64,000 bases of DNA, from NCBI GenBank assembly GCA_031274285.1, contig JAISQJ010000162.1, positions 23,345 through 87,344 of the forward strand, read 5' to 3'. Under the pieces are notes generated by a model. That model saw only the letters and a list, made by a program, of their open reading frames with translations, did no database searches and was not told the origin of the DNA. Origin of the DNA: Treponema sp. (GTDB lineage Bacteria > Spirochaetota > Spirochaetia > Treponematales > Breznakiellaceae). Each line of letters opens with the position of its first letter. Position 1 is the stretch's first letter. A program made the position numbers and the translations under genes. Shown here piece by piece: positions 55,701 through 64,000 of this stretch.

Positions 55701-58519
55701 TTCCGCACCGAGTCCCGCTGGATATAGCCGAGGTTCCCGTCCGCCTTGTAGCCCAGCAGGTAGGGCAGGGGACTTACATAGACCTGGGCTTCGGTAGATA
55801 CGCCGCGGCCGCTCCCCTTCTCTAGGGCTTCGGCGTAAAAGGAAAGGCTGTAGGCGGCCCTTTCGAATTTGGCGGTATCCAGGTTAAAGGAAACCCGGCC
55901 CTCGCTGTCGCTCACCAGGGTCCCCAGGGGCTCCTGGTAGCTTTTCTGGGTCTGGTAAGGGTCCTGAAACCGGTAGTCCCGGTAGGAGCGGAAGTATTGG
56001 CGCCCCGGCGTCAGGTTGAGCTGGGCCCTGACCTCATTCCCCGCCGCAGGGGTCCCGAAGAGGTTCCGCACCGTTACCAGGGCCTTGAGTTCCCCCGGCG
56101 CTATCCAGCCCTCCCTGGGAAGGGGTTCAAAGACCGTGCTTACGGAGAGGGTGTCGGGGAGGAATTCCTCCACCTTTACGGTCTGGGAACCCAGGAAGCT
56201 TTTCTGCTCCCGGCCGTTCTCCTGGGGGCGGATCACGTAGACCGAGGCGGTGTAGGTTCCCGTGGGGGACCAATCCTGGGTACGGAAGCTTAACTCCTCC
56301 ACCCCTTCGGCGGAAAGGTTCAGGCGGCGGTTGTAGATCTCCTGGCCCCTGGGATCGCTGACCGTACATTCCAGGGGGGTTCCCTCAAGCGATCCCCCCC
56401 AATCGCCGCTCTTAACCGCCATGGCGATATGCACCTGGTCCCCGGGCCGGTAGAGTCCCCGGTCGCTAAAGAGGAAGGCCCGCAGATTCCTGGGATTCTC
56501 CGCCCCCTGCAGGCCCCCCACGTCAAAGGAACTGTAGTCCAGAGTCCGCCCCGCGGCGCGGTAGGGCATGAAGGACAGATCCTCCCCCAGGCGGACGGTG
56601 TAGACCGTGGGGGCCTGTTCGTTCCGGTACGCGGCGAGATCGGGAAACCGGACATGGCCGTCCGGCCCGGTAAGGGCCTCGACGATGGGGTTCCCGTTAA
56701 GCCCCAGGACCTGGACCGAGGCCCCCGCCACCGGGTCCCCGGTGGCAATGGACTGGACAAAAATATCCCGGCTCCCGCCGGCATTGGTCTTAACGAAAAA
56801 TCCCAGATCGCTGACCATGATGAAACGCCGGCTGGATACGCCGCCGCCCTGGACGGTAAATATGAAAAGGCCGTGCCGGAGATTCTTTTCCTCGACCAGG
56901 TCCAGGTAGCGGGAAAAATCAAAGGAAAAGTAGCTTATGTCCCGCTCGTCCTCCAGGATCAGATTCTCGCCGGACTGGTAAACTTCGGAGACATTAAACT
57001 GGCTAAAGGCGGAATTGCTAAAATTGAAATTCTTCAGGTCCCCCTGGCTTTGGGAAACCAGGTGGTTAAGGTCGTCGGGCCGGACCCGGCTGATAAGATA
57101 GGTCACTTCGCCGATGCCCCGGCTAAAGAGGGCAAGCCGCTTATCCCCGGAAAGGGGAAGGATGGAGCCCTCCGACAGAATCGCCAGTTCCTTGGGGTAG
57201 GACTTAATCTGGTCTACCGATTCGTAGGCTTCGTTCAGATAGTAATCGCCGTAAAATTTTGCCTTGTTGTCCAGCCTGAGGTAGAGGTAGCGCCCCGGCG
57301 TGCCGGTGAATTTATAGCTGTTGATCGCATTATACCTGTTCTCGCCGGGGATGGGTTCCAGCTTCAGCTCCCTGGCCTGGGCCAGAACCTGGGGGACCAT
57401 ATCCTGAACGGTCCAGCGGTGGTTCTCCTGGGCCTTGAGCCCCGGCAGTTCCGGCCGGTCAGGGGGAAGCTCCCAAACCCGGATGTTCCTGGTAAGCTCC
57501 TCCTCCTCAATGGTCCCCCTGGTGTTTATCACCAGGACCTGATCGAATTTCTGATCGTCGTTTTTTACCAGTTCCTGGCTGAAGCCCTGGACCCGCGCAT
57601 AGCCGGTCATCCCCGGAATAGTCACGGAAAGGTTTGCCGGCCTTTCGGTCCTTCCGTCCCCCAGCGCGTCCCTAACCCCCCGCTTGATGCTAATCGCCAT
57701 GGCGACCTCCGAGGCGGGGGTGCCCAGGGGCTCGGAAACAATGTACGCTTCGGTCCGGTCCTGGTTATAGCTCACCGTAAAACCGTAGAGCCGCTTTTGG
57801 AGACGCCCGGAGTCCGCGCTGATCTGGGGCTCGATAGTAATACTGCTTTCCAGGGAAGGGCCGTCCATGGGGTAATTGGTCCTGACCGCGGCGGTAACCC
57901 GCTTGATCGCGGCGTCTTCCGGATCAATGTAGAATTCCCCCTGGTTTAAGGCCAGGGCAAAGGCCTCGGTGGTAAAGGTATAGCTCTTATAATTGGGCCG
58001 CAGGTGGGGGGCAAGGAGTCCTTCCCCGAAGGTAACGGTGTACTTCTTCCCCATTCCCCAGGGCGTTGCGGGAACAAACTCCAGGGTATCATCGCTTTTC
58101 CAGGACCAGGTCCCCTCCGTGGAGGGGTTGATGGCTGCGGGGAAAGCGGCGGAGCTGAACTCCTTTCCTATGGCCTCCAGGGGGGCCGCGGAACCCCAAA
58201 AAACAAAGCGCAGAAACCCGAACTCCCGGCTGGCGGGGGTTTCCGCATCGAAACTTACCTGGATGGGCCGGGGCCTGCGGGACCGGATAAAATTCCAGGT
58301 AAAAAGGCCCCCGGCCCCCACCAGGACTACCGCGGCGATAAGGAAGCAGAGGGCCCGGCGGGCCTTGTAAAAGGCGCCCAGGGAGGCCCCCAGTTTTTTT
58401 AATAAGACGATGCATCCGCCCCTAAAGAAAAAGCGGAACAGGGCCGGTATAAATTCCGGGGGCGTATAGGATCCCAGAAAGAATTTAAACCAATTCCTGC
58501 CCTGCCTTTTCTTTGCCAT
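52757..58519 (-). CDS. bacterial alpha-2-macroglobulin family protein (YfhM-like)
   Basis: 1920 aa; MG/A2M motifs (FLFSDRGLYRPGDQVHIAMAVKSGDW), thioester NNYPYGCTEQLVSAAFPF, paired with pbpC. N-terminal TM anchor. Confidence 0.95.
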   Translation of the reverse strand: MAKKRQGRNWFKFFLGSYTPPEFIPALFRFFFRGGCIVLLKKLGASLGAFYKARRALCFLIAAVVLVGAGGLFTWNFIRSRRPRPIQVSFDAETPASREFGFLRFVFWGSAAPLEAIGKEFSSAAFPAAINPSTEGTWSWKSDDTLEFVPATPWGMGKKYTVTFGEGLLAPHLRPNYKSYTFTTEAFALALNQGEFYIDPEDAAIKRVTAAVRTNYPMDGPSLESSITIEPQISADSGRLQKRLYGFTVSYNQDRTEAYIVSEPLGTPASEVAMAISIKRGVRDALGDGRTERPANLSVTIPGMTGYARVQGFSQELVKNDDQKFDQVLVINTRGTIEEEELTRNIRVWELPPDRPELPGLKAQENHRWTVQDMVPQVLAQARELKLEPIPGENRYNAINSYKFTGTPGRYLYLRLDNKAKFYGDYYLNEAYESVDQIKSYPKELAILSEGSILPLSGDKRLALFSRGIGEVTYLISRVRPDDLNHLVSQSQGDLKNFNFSNSAFSQFNVSEVYQSGENLILEDERDISYFSFDFSRYLDLVEEKNLRHGLFIFTVQGGGVSSRRFIMVSDLGFFVKTNAGGSRDIFVQSIATGDPVAGASVQVLGLNGNPIVEALTGPDGHVRFPDLAAYRNEQAPTVYTVRLGEDLSFMPYRAAGRTLDYSSFDVGGLQGAENPRNLRAFLFSDRGLYRPGDQVHIAMAVKSGDWGGSLEGTPLECTVSDPRGQEIYNRRLNLSAEGVEELSFRTQDWSPTGTYTASVYVIRPQENGREQKSFLGSQTVKVEEFLPDTLSVSTVFEPLPREGWIAPGELKALVTVRNLFGTPAAGNEVRAQLNLTPGRQYFRSYRDYRFQDPYQTQKSYQEPLGTLVSDSEGRVSFNLDTAKFERAAYSLSFYAEALEKGSGRGVSTEAQVYVSPLPYLLGYKADGNLGYIQRDSVRKLSFIAIDSQVRPAAVEDLNVSLQEIRYVNTLVRQSNGLYKYQSVKKEYPLWTRKISIPAGGMDYEIPTAAPGEFRLVLSAPAGASGEAIEFNSVNFSVAGSANLERSLNRSAELEISLDKNDFVPGEEIKIMIKAPYQGAGLITVEQDKVYAHRWFRSDGGEETVMSSITVPQDLEGNGYVNVHFIRSQSSPEIFMPPLSYGAAPFSISRENRVNRINLDIPGEAKPGEDFIIKYSASKPGKIVVYAVDEGILQLAGYSTPDPLGFFFRKRALSVRTAQILDLALPSYAVSMAAMGGGSGYDELARNLNPFKRKQNQPVVYWSGIVEAGTEERELRYLVPDYFNGTLRVMAVAVSPDSVGAAEDRSFLQNTFILSPNGPLSVAPGDEFEVSLTVTNMQRGEGDRLRLVMSPSAHLSISGPREFDLEIPEGKDRTLSIPVKAAGPLGAAEIRFTASNGGESSSLAAYLSVRPAVPYRVSLQSGALRGRSVELAADRRLYEEFHTRELALSYLPTGLAKGLSFYLNNYPYGCTEQLVSAAFPFLYPRLFSDLGYSPQEAEEGIYRIIEIIQARLKENGEVGMYTSHSESDPLITVYACHFLTEARNAGYYVSQGLMDQLTAALRSLASSGEASGGLYGFSNRAYAVYVLTLNEIVTTPLLESLKRDMNRYGREPETDLPGLYLAGTYALLQKSADASSILGRINRTLRKDDSLRYVDSLLYYGLYLNILSRHFPQRLRDLSEGLLLSMAEQLEHQGYTTISANFALMGLDAYLKTLAPGGAGETAFTALEILRENRSRELGFTGEPLFTAAYSAEAEKIRLESRSSLNLFYQMTSAGFDLELPAQEQKNGIEVYREFLDSQGKTPESLKAGDEVTVRLTFRSLNSQRIADVALVDLFPAGLEADIQSVRDAAEGSGWRPDYADIREDRLVLYGSLSPQAATFSYRARAVGAGLFTVPPLFAEAMYDKTLWAQRPQENLRIGK

Positions 58520-58542
58520 GCCGGCCCTCCCTTCAAAAGGTA

Positions 58543-59871
58543 CTAGAAACCGCTGATTTTTCCCAAGAGTTCCGCGTTACGGTCGTTGCTGCGGACCAGC
58601 CGCTTGGCCAGGAGTTTGGAAAGAAAGATGCCGTAGTGGGGGTAGGCGCGAATAATGCTGACAAAATTTTTGCTGGTAAGGAGGATAAGTTTTCCCGGCC
58701 CGTCGGCCCGGATAGAAGCGGATCGGCGCTGATTAAGGAGAAAGGACATCTCCCCCATAAAAATATCCTGGGGCGAAAGGGAACCGACCTTTTTAAGATT
58801 GTGGTACACCGAATAATTTCCGCTGACGATGTAGTAAAGGTAATCGCTGGGGTCATCCTCCCTAATCACGATATCCCCCTTCTTGACGTTCAGCATCCTT
58901 CCCTTCGTAAAGCCCACGGGCACATCCTGTTCCACATTGGAGTCGTGGCGGATCGTCATGGTTACCTGGTTGCCAATGTCGTTGTACCTTAATTCGGCGG
59001 CGTACAGGACGGCCATTTTTATTCCCCGGCCGTGGAGGGACATGCTGTCCTGGGCGGCGATTTTTTTAAGCAGGGCCTGCACATCAAAACCCTTCCCCTC
59101 GTCGCGGATCACAAAGGAAGTGGTTTCCTTGCCTATGTCCCAGAGGAATTCCACTCTTTTCTCCCGAATCGCCGGGTCCCTGCATTTTTCCGCCACCAGT
59201 TCCACCACCGACAGGCCCTTGTCCATGGCCGCGGTTTTTTCATCGTAGCTGATGCCGCAGTTCCCGTGTTCCACGGCGTTGACGATGAGTTCCGACAGGG
59301 CAAGCTGGAGGGGCATCTTTTTCGCCGGATCGATGAGTCCCCGCTGGGAAAGGAGCATGGCCCCCATGCCGGCATAAACGGGTATGGCCAGAATGTCGTT
59401 TTCGATAGAAAAACTGCCGGATACTTCATTCAAAAGATTTTGGTTAAATTCCCGCTGAAAAATGATCTGGTAATTCTTTTCGATGATCTGGACGGTCTTG
59501 CGGATATGAGAGGGGACCTGGTAGTTATCCAACAGGGCCAGCACGTTGATGGACTTGCACTTTTCCAGCAGCCGGTCTTCCGTATCCCTTTCGCCGTGGT
59601 AAAGCCCCACAATGCCGAAGTTGAGGAAACTCATATCATCCCGAATCCGGGAGAGGACCGTATCAATGCTGATAAGGGGATCGGAAAAATTGATAAGCAC
59701 TATCTCGGGCAGGTCGTAGCGGAGAAAGCTGAGAATATCATCCTCTTCGGTAAAAAATTTAAGATCGTACTCCGTCCGGCCCGAATCATCCGGCTCCCCG
59801 CCGTTCAGGAACGCTGTTTCTAAGGTCTTTTGCAATGCCGGATCGGAATTGATGATCCCCAGGGTATTCAT
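58543..59871 (-). CDS. receiver-like + HATPase_c_2 + cyclic-nucleotide-binding domain signalling protein
   Basis: MNTLGIINSDPALQKTLETAF; ATPase LALSELIVNAVEHGNCGI...DEGKGFD...GRGIKMA; cNMP-binding VKKGDIVIREDDPSDYLYYIVSGNYSVYH...GEMSFLLNQRRSASIRA. Confidence 0.85.
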   Translation of the reverse strand: MNTLGIINSDPALQKTLETAFLNGGEPDDSGRTEYDLKFFTEEDDILSFLRYDLPEIVLINFSDPLISIDTVLSRIRDDMSFLNFGIVGLYHGERDTEDRLLEKCKSINVLALLDNYQVPSHIRKTVQIIEKNYQIIFQREFNQNLLNEVSGSFSIENDILAIPVYAGMGAMLLSQRGLIDPAKKMPLQLALSELIVNAVEHGNCGISYDEKTAAMDKGLSVVELVAEKCRDPAIREKRVEFLWDIGKETTSFVIRDEGKGFDVQALLKKIAAQDSMSLHGRGIKMAVLYAAELRYNDIGNQVTMTIRHDSNVEQDVPVGFTKGRMLNVKKGDIVIREDDPSDYLYYIVSGNYSVYHNLKKVGSLSPQDIFMGEMSFLLNQRRSASIRADGPGKLILLTSKNFVSIIRAYPHYGIFLSKLLAKRLVRSNDRNAELLGKISGF

Positions 59872-59948
59872 TGGGACAAGTCTATCGCAATCACCGAATA
59901 AATGAAATACTAGCCTTTGGGATCTGATATCCCATGGTGGGGGTACCG

Positions 59949-60914
59949 ATGAAAGAACGGGAGGGGCCCGGTTCCGGGGCAATTCGTGCATTTGCCGGCC
60001 GTGTCCGCGCCAATATCGAAAAGGTATTTCTGGGAAAGGGCGGGGCCATCGACCTGCTCATCTGTGCCCTTCTTGCCAGGGGGCATGTGCTTTTGGAGGA
60101 CGTGCCCGGCACGGGGAAGACCATCCTGGCCAGGGCTCTGGCCGGGAGCCTGGGCCTGAGTTTTGCCCGAATCCAGTGTACCCCCGACCTGCTCCCCGCG
60201 GATATTCTGGGGGTATCGGTATGGCAGGAGGGGGGGTTTGTGTACCGCCCCGGCCCGGTGCTGAACCAGTTCATCCTGGTAGACGAGATTAACCGCGCCA
60301 CCCCCCGTTCCCAGTCCGCCCTGTTGGAAGCCATGGCGGAGGGCCAGATCTCGGTGGAGGGGAAACGGATTCCCCTGCCGGAACCTTTTTTCATGGCGGC
60401 CACGGAGAATCCCGTGGAATTTGAGGGTACCTTCCCCCTGCCGGAGGCCCAGAAGGACCGTTTTCTCCTTTCCATGGACCTGGGCTACCCGGACGCGGCC
60501 GCGGAGGGGGCGATGCTGGAAGGCCAGCGCCGGATAAGCCACCCCGTAACGGACCTGGAGCCTGTGGCGGAGGCCGCCGAGATCCTCCCCCTGCAGGAAC
60601 TGGTTACCCAAATCCACGTGGAGGAGGCGGTTAAGGCCTACCTCCTGGCCCTGGTCCAGGCCACCCGGCATGAAAGCCAACTGCGGGTCGGCATCTCCCC
60701 CCGGGGCAGCCTGGCCCTGTACCGGGCAGGCCAGGCCTTAGCCGCGATCCGGGGCCGGGGCTATGTCACCCCCGAAGATATCAAGGAACTGGCCCCGCCG
60801 GTGTTCCGCCAGCGGATGCTCCTCTCCTCCGAGGCCCTGGTCCGGGGGATCACCGCGGACCGGATCATCGCCTCCATCCTGGACCGTACCCCTATCCCGG
60901 AATACACGGCCTAA
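59949..60914 (+). CDS. MoxR family AAA+ ATPase (copy 2)
   Basis: GHVLLEDVPGTGKTILARALAGS; CTPDLLPADILGVSV; LVDEINRATPRSQSALLEAMAEGQISV; ATENPVEFEGTFPLPEAQKDRFL. Confidence 0.95.
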   Translation: MKEREGPGSGAIRAFAGRVRANIEKVFLGKGGAIDLLICALLARGHVLLEDVPGTGKTILARALAGSLGLSFARIQCTPDLLPADILGVSVWQEGGFVYRPGPVLNQFILVDEINRATPRSQSALLEAMAEGQISVEGKRIPLPEPFFMAATENPVEFEGTFPLPEAQKDRFLLSMDLGYPDAAAEGAMLEGQRRISHPVTDLEPVAEAAEILPLQELVTQIHVEEAVKAYLLALVQATRHESQLRVGISPRGSLALYRAGQALAAIRGRGYVTPEDIKELAPPVFRQRMLLSSEALVRGITADRIIASILDRTPIPEYTA

Positions 60915-62185
60915 TGGCGGGGAATCCCAGGCCCCCCGGGGTCAGGTGGGAGACCGGGGAAGCCCAGGCGCATCGGAAGGGCGGGCCGGGTCTGCTCCTG
61001 GCGGGCTTGAGCTTGTCCGTCTACCTGTTCGCCCCCTTCTACATCCTCCAGTTCCTGTCCCTTTTTGTCTTTTTTGTGATCCTGGGAGCCCGGTTGTACA
61101 GCGAATACCTGCTCCGTAACCTGCGGGTGCTCCGCCGGGACCCGGAGATCCGTTGTTTCCGCTTTGAATGGACCGATGTGGAACTGCTGGTGGAAAACCG
61201 GGGCCGCATGCCGGCCTTCATGCTGGCCCTGGGGGACCGGCCGGGGAACCTGGCGGTGTTCAGGGACCATAAGAAGCTCTGTACCCTCCCCGGCCGTTCC
61301 CGGCTGGTTTTCCTGTGGAAGGCCCACTGTTCGGAACGGGGCATCGGCAGCCTGGGGCCCGCTCAACTGCGTTGCGCCGACCCGCTGGGGCTTTTTCCCT
61401 TCTCCGCGTCCGCCCTTGAGACCACCCGTTTGGTGGTGTACCCTGCACCTGGGACGATCGCCCTCAACAGCCCCGGCGGTATCCCCCTGGGCAGACTCCC
61501 CAGCCGGAACCCCCTCTACGAGGACCTGACCCGCCGCCGGTCCCTGCGGGAGTACCGCCGGGGGGACGAACCCCGGCGGATCAACTGGAAGGCATCGATC
61601 CGGTTACATTCCGCGTCGGGCGCGCCCCAATTCCTGGTCAATGAATACGAGGCCGCCGTTTCCTACCCCCTGGTGGTGTTTCTCAACCTGGACCCCTACG
61701 AGTACCGCCTGCACAAGCGGGAACTGTGGTTCGAGCGGGCTATCGAGGGGGCCGCGGCCCTCTGCCTCATGGCCTCCCAGGAACGGCAGGACCTGGGGAT
61801 CATCCTCTACAAGCCCTGGGAAAAGGGGGAAGATTCCACTACGGGAACCGGTCCCTGCACGGTTATAAAACCGGGCCCCCTTACCCTGCTCCCCATCCTG
61901 GAACGGCTGGCCGGCATTAAGCGGCCCAAGGGTCCGGCGGAGGGGGAACTTCCGGGGGGCAGCGTCCGGGCCCTCCTGGACCAGGGGAAACGGCTGCCCT
62001 ACGGTACCCGGCTGGTTTATACCGGACCGGAGCTGCGGGATGAGGACTACCTGGCCCTGAGCGTCCTGCGGGCCTACCACCTGAGCCTTGAATGCCTGGT
62101 CCTTGACGAGCGGCGGCTGGGTCCCCTGGGGCCGGGGAATACGCCCCGCTATCAGATGAGGGAGGGCGGCCGTGATATCCTCTGA
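60914..62185 (+). CDS. DUF58 domain protein (copy 2)
   Basis: LTRRRSLREYRRGDEPRRINWKASIRL; follows moxR with overlap. Confidence 0.88.
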   Translation: MAGNPRPPGVRWETGEAQAHRKGGPGLLLAGLSLSVYLFAPFYILQFLSLFVFFVILGARLYSEYLLRNLRVLRRDPEIRCFRFEWTDVELLVENRGRMPAFMLALGDRPGNLAVFRDHKKLCTLPGRSRLVFLWKAHCSERGIGSLGPAQLRCADPLGLFPFSASALETTRLVVYPAPGTIALNSPGGIPLGRLPSRNPLYEDLTRRRSLREYRRGDEPRRINWKASIRLHSASGAPQFLVNEYEAAVSYPLVVFLNLDPYEYRLHKRELWFERAIEGAAALCLMASQERQDLGIILYKPWEKGEDSTTGTGPCTVIKPGPLTLLPILERLAGIKRPKGPAEGELPGGSVRALLDQGKRLPYGTRLVYTGPELRDEDYLALSVLRAYHLSLECLVLDERRLGPLGPGNTPRYQMREGGRDIL

Positions 62186-63812
62186 GCCTGACCATCCCCG
62201 GCCGGACGTCCCGGAGCCCCCCGCCGGGCCGGGCAATCCCCTGTACCGGGTCTTGGCCCTTTACCTGCCCTGGTCAATCCTTACCGGCGCCCTGCCCGCG
62301 GCCCTGTCCCTGATCCGCCGGCTGCTGCCGGACCTAAGCCTCCCCGGCTCCCCGGCTTTGGCCCTGGCCGTGTACCTGCCGGCTCTGCTGGTCAGCGCCG
62401 CAGTAACGCTGTACCTGGAATTCCTGGACCCCAAGACCAGCCATGGCGGCGCCCATGTCCGGGGAGCGGCGCTGGCCTGTATCGCCGCCTACCTGTTCTC
62501 GTCGATTTTGTCGATTCCGGCCTTATCTATCCCGGCCGTCCCCCCGGATTCCTCAATGGCAACGCGGGTTTTCCTCCCCTCCCTGGGCAGCGTAAGCGCC
62601 GTCCTGGCCTCCCTCTACCTCTGGGTCTTTGTCATCTACCTGCGGGACCTTTTCCGGGCCAGGGAGTTTTTCGAATCCCATACCCGGCGCTTCCGGGGCG
62701 ACGATCTGCGGCGGGTCATCCTGGAGGACTCCGATATGATGAGCGCGGCCGAAGCGCGGAGCGTGTCGGTAATCCGGTCCTACGGCATCCAGCTTGGGGC
62801 GGTCCTGGTCCTTACGCTGCTCTGCGCCTTGCTCAAAGCCCCCCTCTCCCTCTTTCAGCGGGTCCTGGTCATGGCGATCATAGCGGGGGCCGCGGTAATC
62901 TTCTCCCTCCTCAACCTGTTCCGTCAGGAACAGTTCTTTGCCGGGGAGGGCATCGCGGCATCCGGGCCGGAGCGGGGCAAGCGGCTGGGCGCGGCCGTGA
63001 TTTTCTGCGCAGCCGCCGCACTCCTGGCGGCCCTCTGCGCCTCCGACAGCAACCTGCTCCCCATCTCCATCCTAAGGGCCCTCCTGGCCGCCCTGGCCCG
63101 GCTCTTCAGCCGCCCCCGCCGGCCTGTGGAAATCCCCCCGGAGCCGCCCCCCCGGCAAACGCCCCCGGCCATGGGAGGCCAGGACCTGGCCCGCCTTTTG
63201 GGAGTTGAAGAATCGGAGCCCTGGCCCTTCTGGGATTACCTTCCCTACATCGCCCTGGCTCTGGCCATTGCGGCCTTCCTCTGGTTCCTGGTGAAGCCCC
63301 TGTTCAGCCTGAATCGGGGATCGGGAAAGCTGCCCTTCCTCCTCAGGCTTGTCCGCCTTTTCAAGGGCGGCTTTACCGGCCTCAGGCGGGCCCTGGGGGA
63401 TTTTTTCCGCTCCCTCCGGCGGGGGGGAGCGCAGATCAGAATCCCCGAAGGGGACCTGAAGGACCTGACCGGAGAGCTGATGGCCGCCTGGTCCAGGAAG
63501 GGGGAACTGCGCCAAAGCCTCAACCTCTTTGCCCGGCTCATCCTCTGGGGGGAGCGGCAGTACCACACGGCCTGGAAACCCAGCATGGGCCCCGGCGAAT
63601 TCTGCGCGCTCCTGGCCTCCGCCCAATCCGCTTCGGAACCGGCGGCGGCCGTCGGGGCGGAGGGGGAAACCGGGAAAGACTCTGGCAATCCGGCCCGCCA
63701 AATTCTGCGCTGCGGTGAAATCTTTGAGGAAGCCCTCTACGGCCCCCGGCCCCCGGACAAGGAAACCCAACGGGAATTCAAAGCGCTGGTGGAGGCTATC
63801 GTCCGTGCTTAA
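62172..63812 (+). CDS. multi-TM membrane protein with C-terminal DUF4129-like region
   Basis: GTG start overlapping DUF58 end; TM segments; C-terminal LRQSLNLFARLILWGERQYHTAWKPSMGPGEFCALLAS. Confidence 0.65.
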   Translation: MISSEPDHPRPDVPEPPAGPGNPLYRVLALYLPWSILTGALPAALSLIRRLLPDLSLPGSPALALAVYLPALLVSAAVTLYLEFLDPKTSHGGAHVRGAALACIAAYLFSSILSIPALSIPAVPPDSSMATRVFLPSLGSVSAVLASLYLWVFVIYLRDLFRAREFFESHTRRFRGDDLRRVILEDSDMMSAAEARSVSVIRSYGIQLGAVLVLTLLCALLKAPLSLFQRVLVMAIIAGAAVIFSLLNLFRQEQFFAGEGIAASGPERGKRLGAAVIFCAAAALLAALCASDSNLLPISILRALLAALARLFSRPRRPVEIPPEPPPRQTPPAMGGQDLARLLGVEESEPWPFWDYLPYIALALAIAAFLWFLVKPLFSLNRGSGKLPFLLRLVRLFKGGFTGLRRALGDFFRSLRRGGAQIRIPEGDLKDLTGELMAAWSRKGELRQSLNLFARLILWGERQYHTAWKPSMGPGEFCALLASAQSASEPAAAVGAEGETGKDSGNPARQILRCGEIFEEALYGPRPPDKETQREFKALVEAIVRA

Positions 63813-63841
63813 AAAAACGTATGCAGAAGGGGGACGGCCCC

Positions 63842-63871
63842 TTTACAAAACTTTTAATGCCTTGCTATACT
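63842..63871 (+). promoter_or_regulatory. sigma70-like promoter TTTACA-N18-TATACT
   Basis: -35 at 63842-63847 and -10 at 63866-63871, upstream of an ORF starting at ATG 63922 that is lost in poly-G. Confidence 0.5.
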
Positions 63872-63884
63872 GTTTTTGTTTACC

Positions 63885-63910
63885 GGGCGGTTTCGCCCCG
63901 TATCTTTTTT
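63885..63910 (+). terminator. hairpin GGGCG-GTTT-CGCCC followed by T-rich run in a 5' leader
   Basis: Stem at 63885-63898, then CGTATCTTTTTT, between the promoter and the ATG at 63922. Confidence 0.4.
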
Positions 63911-63950
63911 GGGAGCGGATAATGTTGACGGTTCTTAAAAAAGGCACGTT

Positions 63951-64000
63951 GGGGGGGGGGGGGGGGGGGGCGGCGGGGGGGGGGCCGGGGGGGGGGGGGG
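63951..64000. other. low-complexity poly-G terminus
   Basis: Last 50 bases are nearly all G with a few C; truncates an ORF (MLTVLKKGT...). Confidence 0.9.

Noticed and set aside
56429-57949. 506-aa plus-strand ORF opposite the alpha-2-macroglobulin gene
   Set aside because: Same reason; antisense to a well-supported CDS.
1-64000. CRISPR arrays, tRNA or rRNA genes
   Set aside because: No regularly spaced repeats of CRISPR type and no convincing tRNA T-arm/acceptor pattern or rRNA sequence seen by eye.

Overview
This 64 kb window is mostly GC-rich and densely coding. It looks spirochaetal (Treponema-like) by gene content: an NfeD/FloA pair, MoxR-DUF58 operons, YesMN/Lpl-type loci, HDOD signalling proteins and a PBP1C/alpha-2-macroglobulin pair. 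This lineage call is inference. Most of the window is ordinary chromosomal content. The accessory parts are: (i) a Nik/Opp-type ABC operon with a fused double ATPase and a MATE exporter, divergent from a LysR gene whose intergenic region holds operator-like repeats; (ii) a DUF3791 / truncated DUF3990 / small helical ORF cluster resembling an eroded toxin-antitoxin locus; (iii) a 36-bp tandem palindromic repeat; (iv) a YesMN two-component system next to an Lpl-type sugar ABC transporter and a GH98-like enzyme with no signal peptide, followed by a structured intergenic segment that may be a fossil IS605/TnpB-type RNA end; (v) a sharply AT-rich island (about 47.3-50.3 kb) coding for two lipoproteins, an alkaline-phosphatase-superfamily enzyme with no canonical start codon and a CotH-type kinase, with a G12 tract upstream of CotH and a perfect 11-bp inverted repeat at one boundary. 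The AT-rich island is my best candidate for something undescribed. The last ~50 bases are almost pure G and are probably an artefact or contig end. No tRNA, rRNA or CRISPR array was recognised. All family assignments come from reading motifs, not from database searches.
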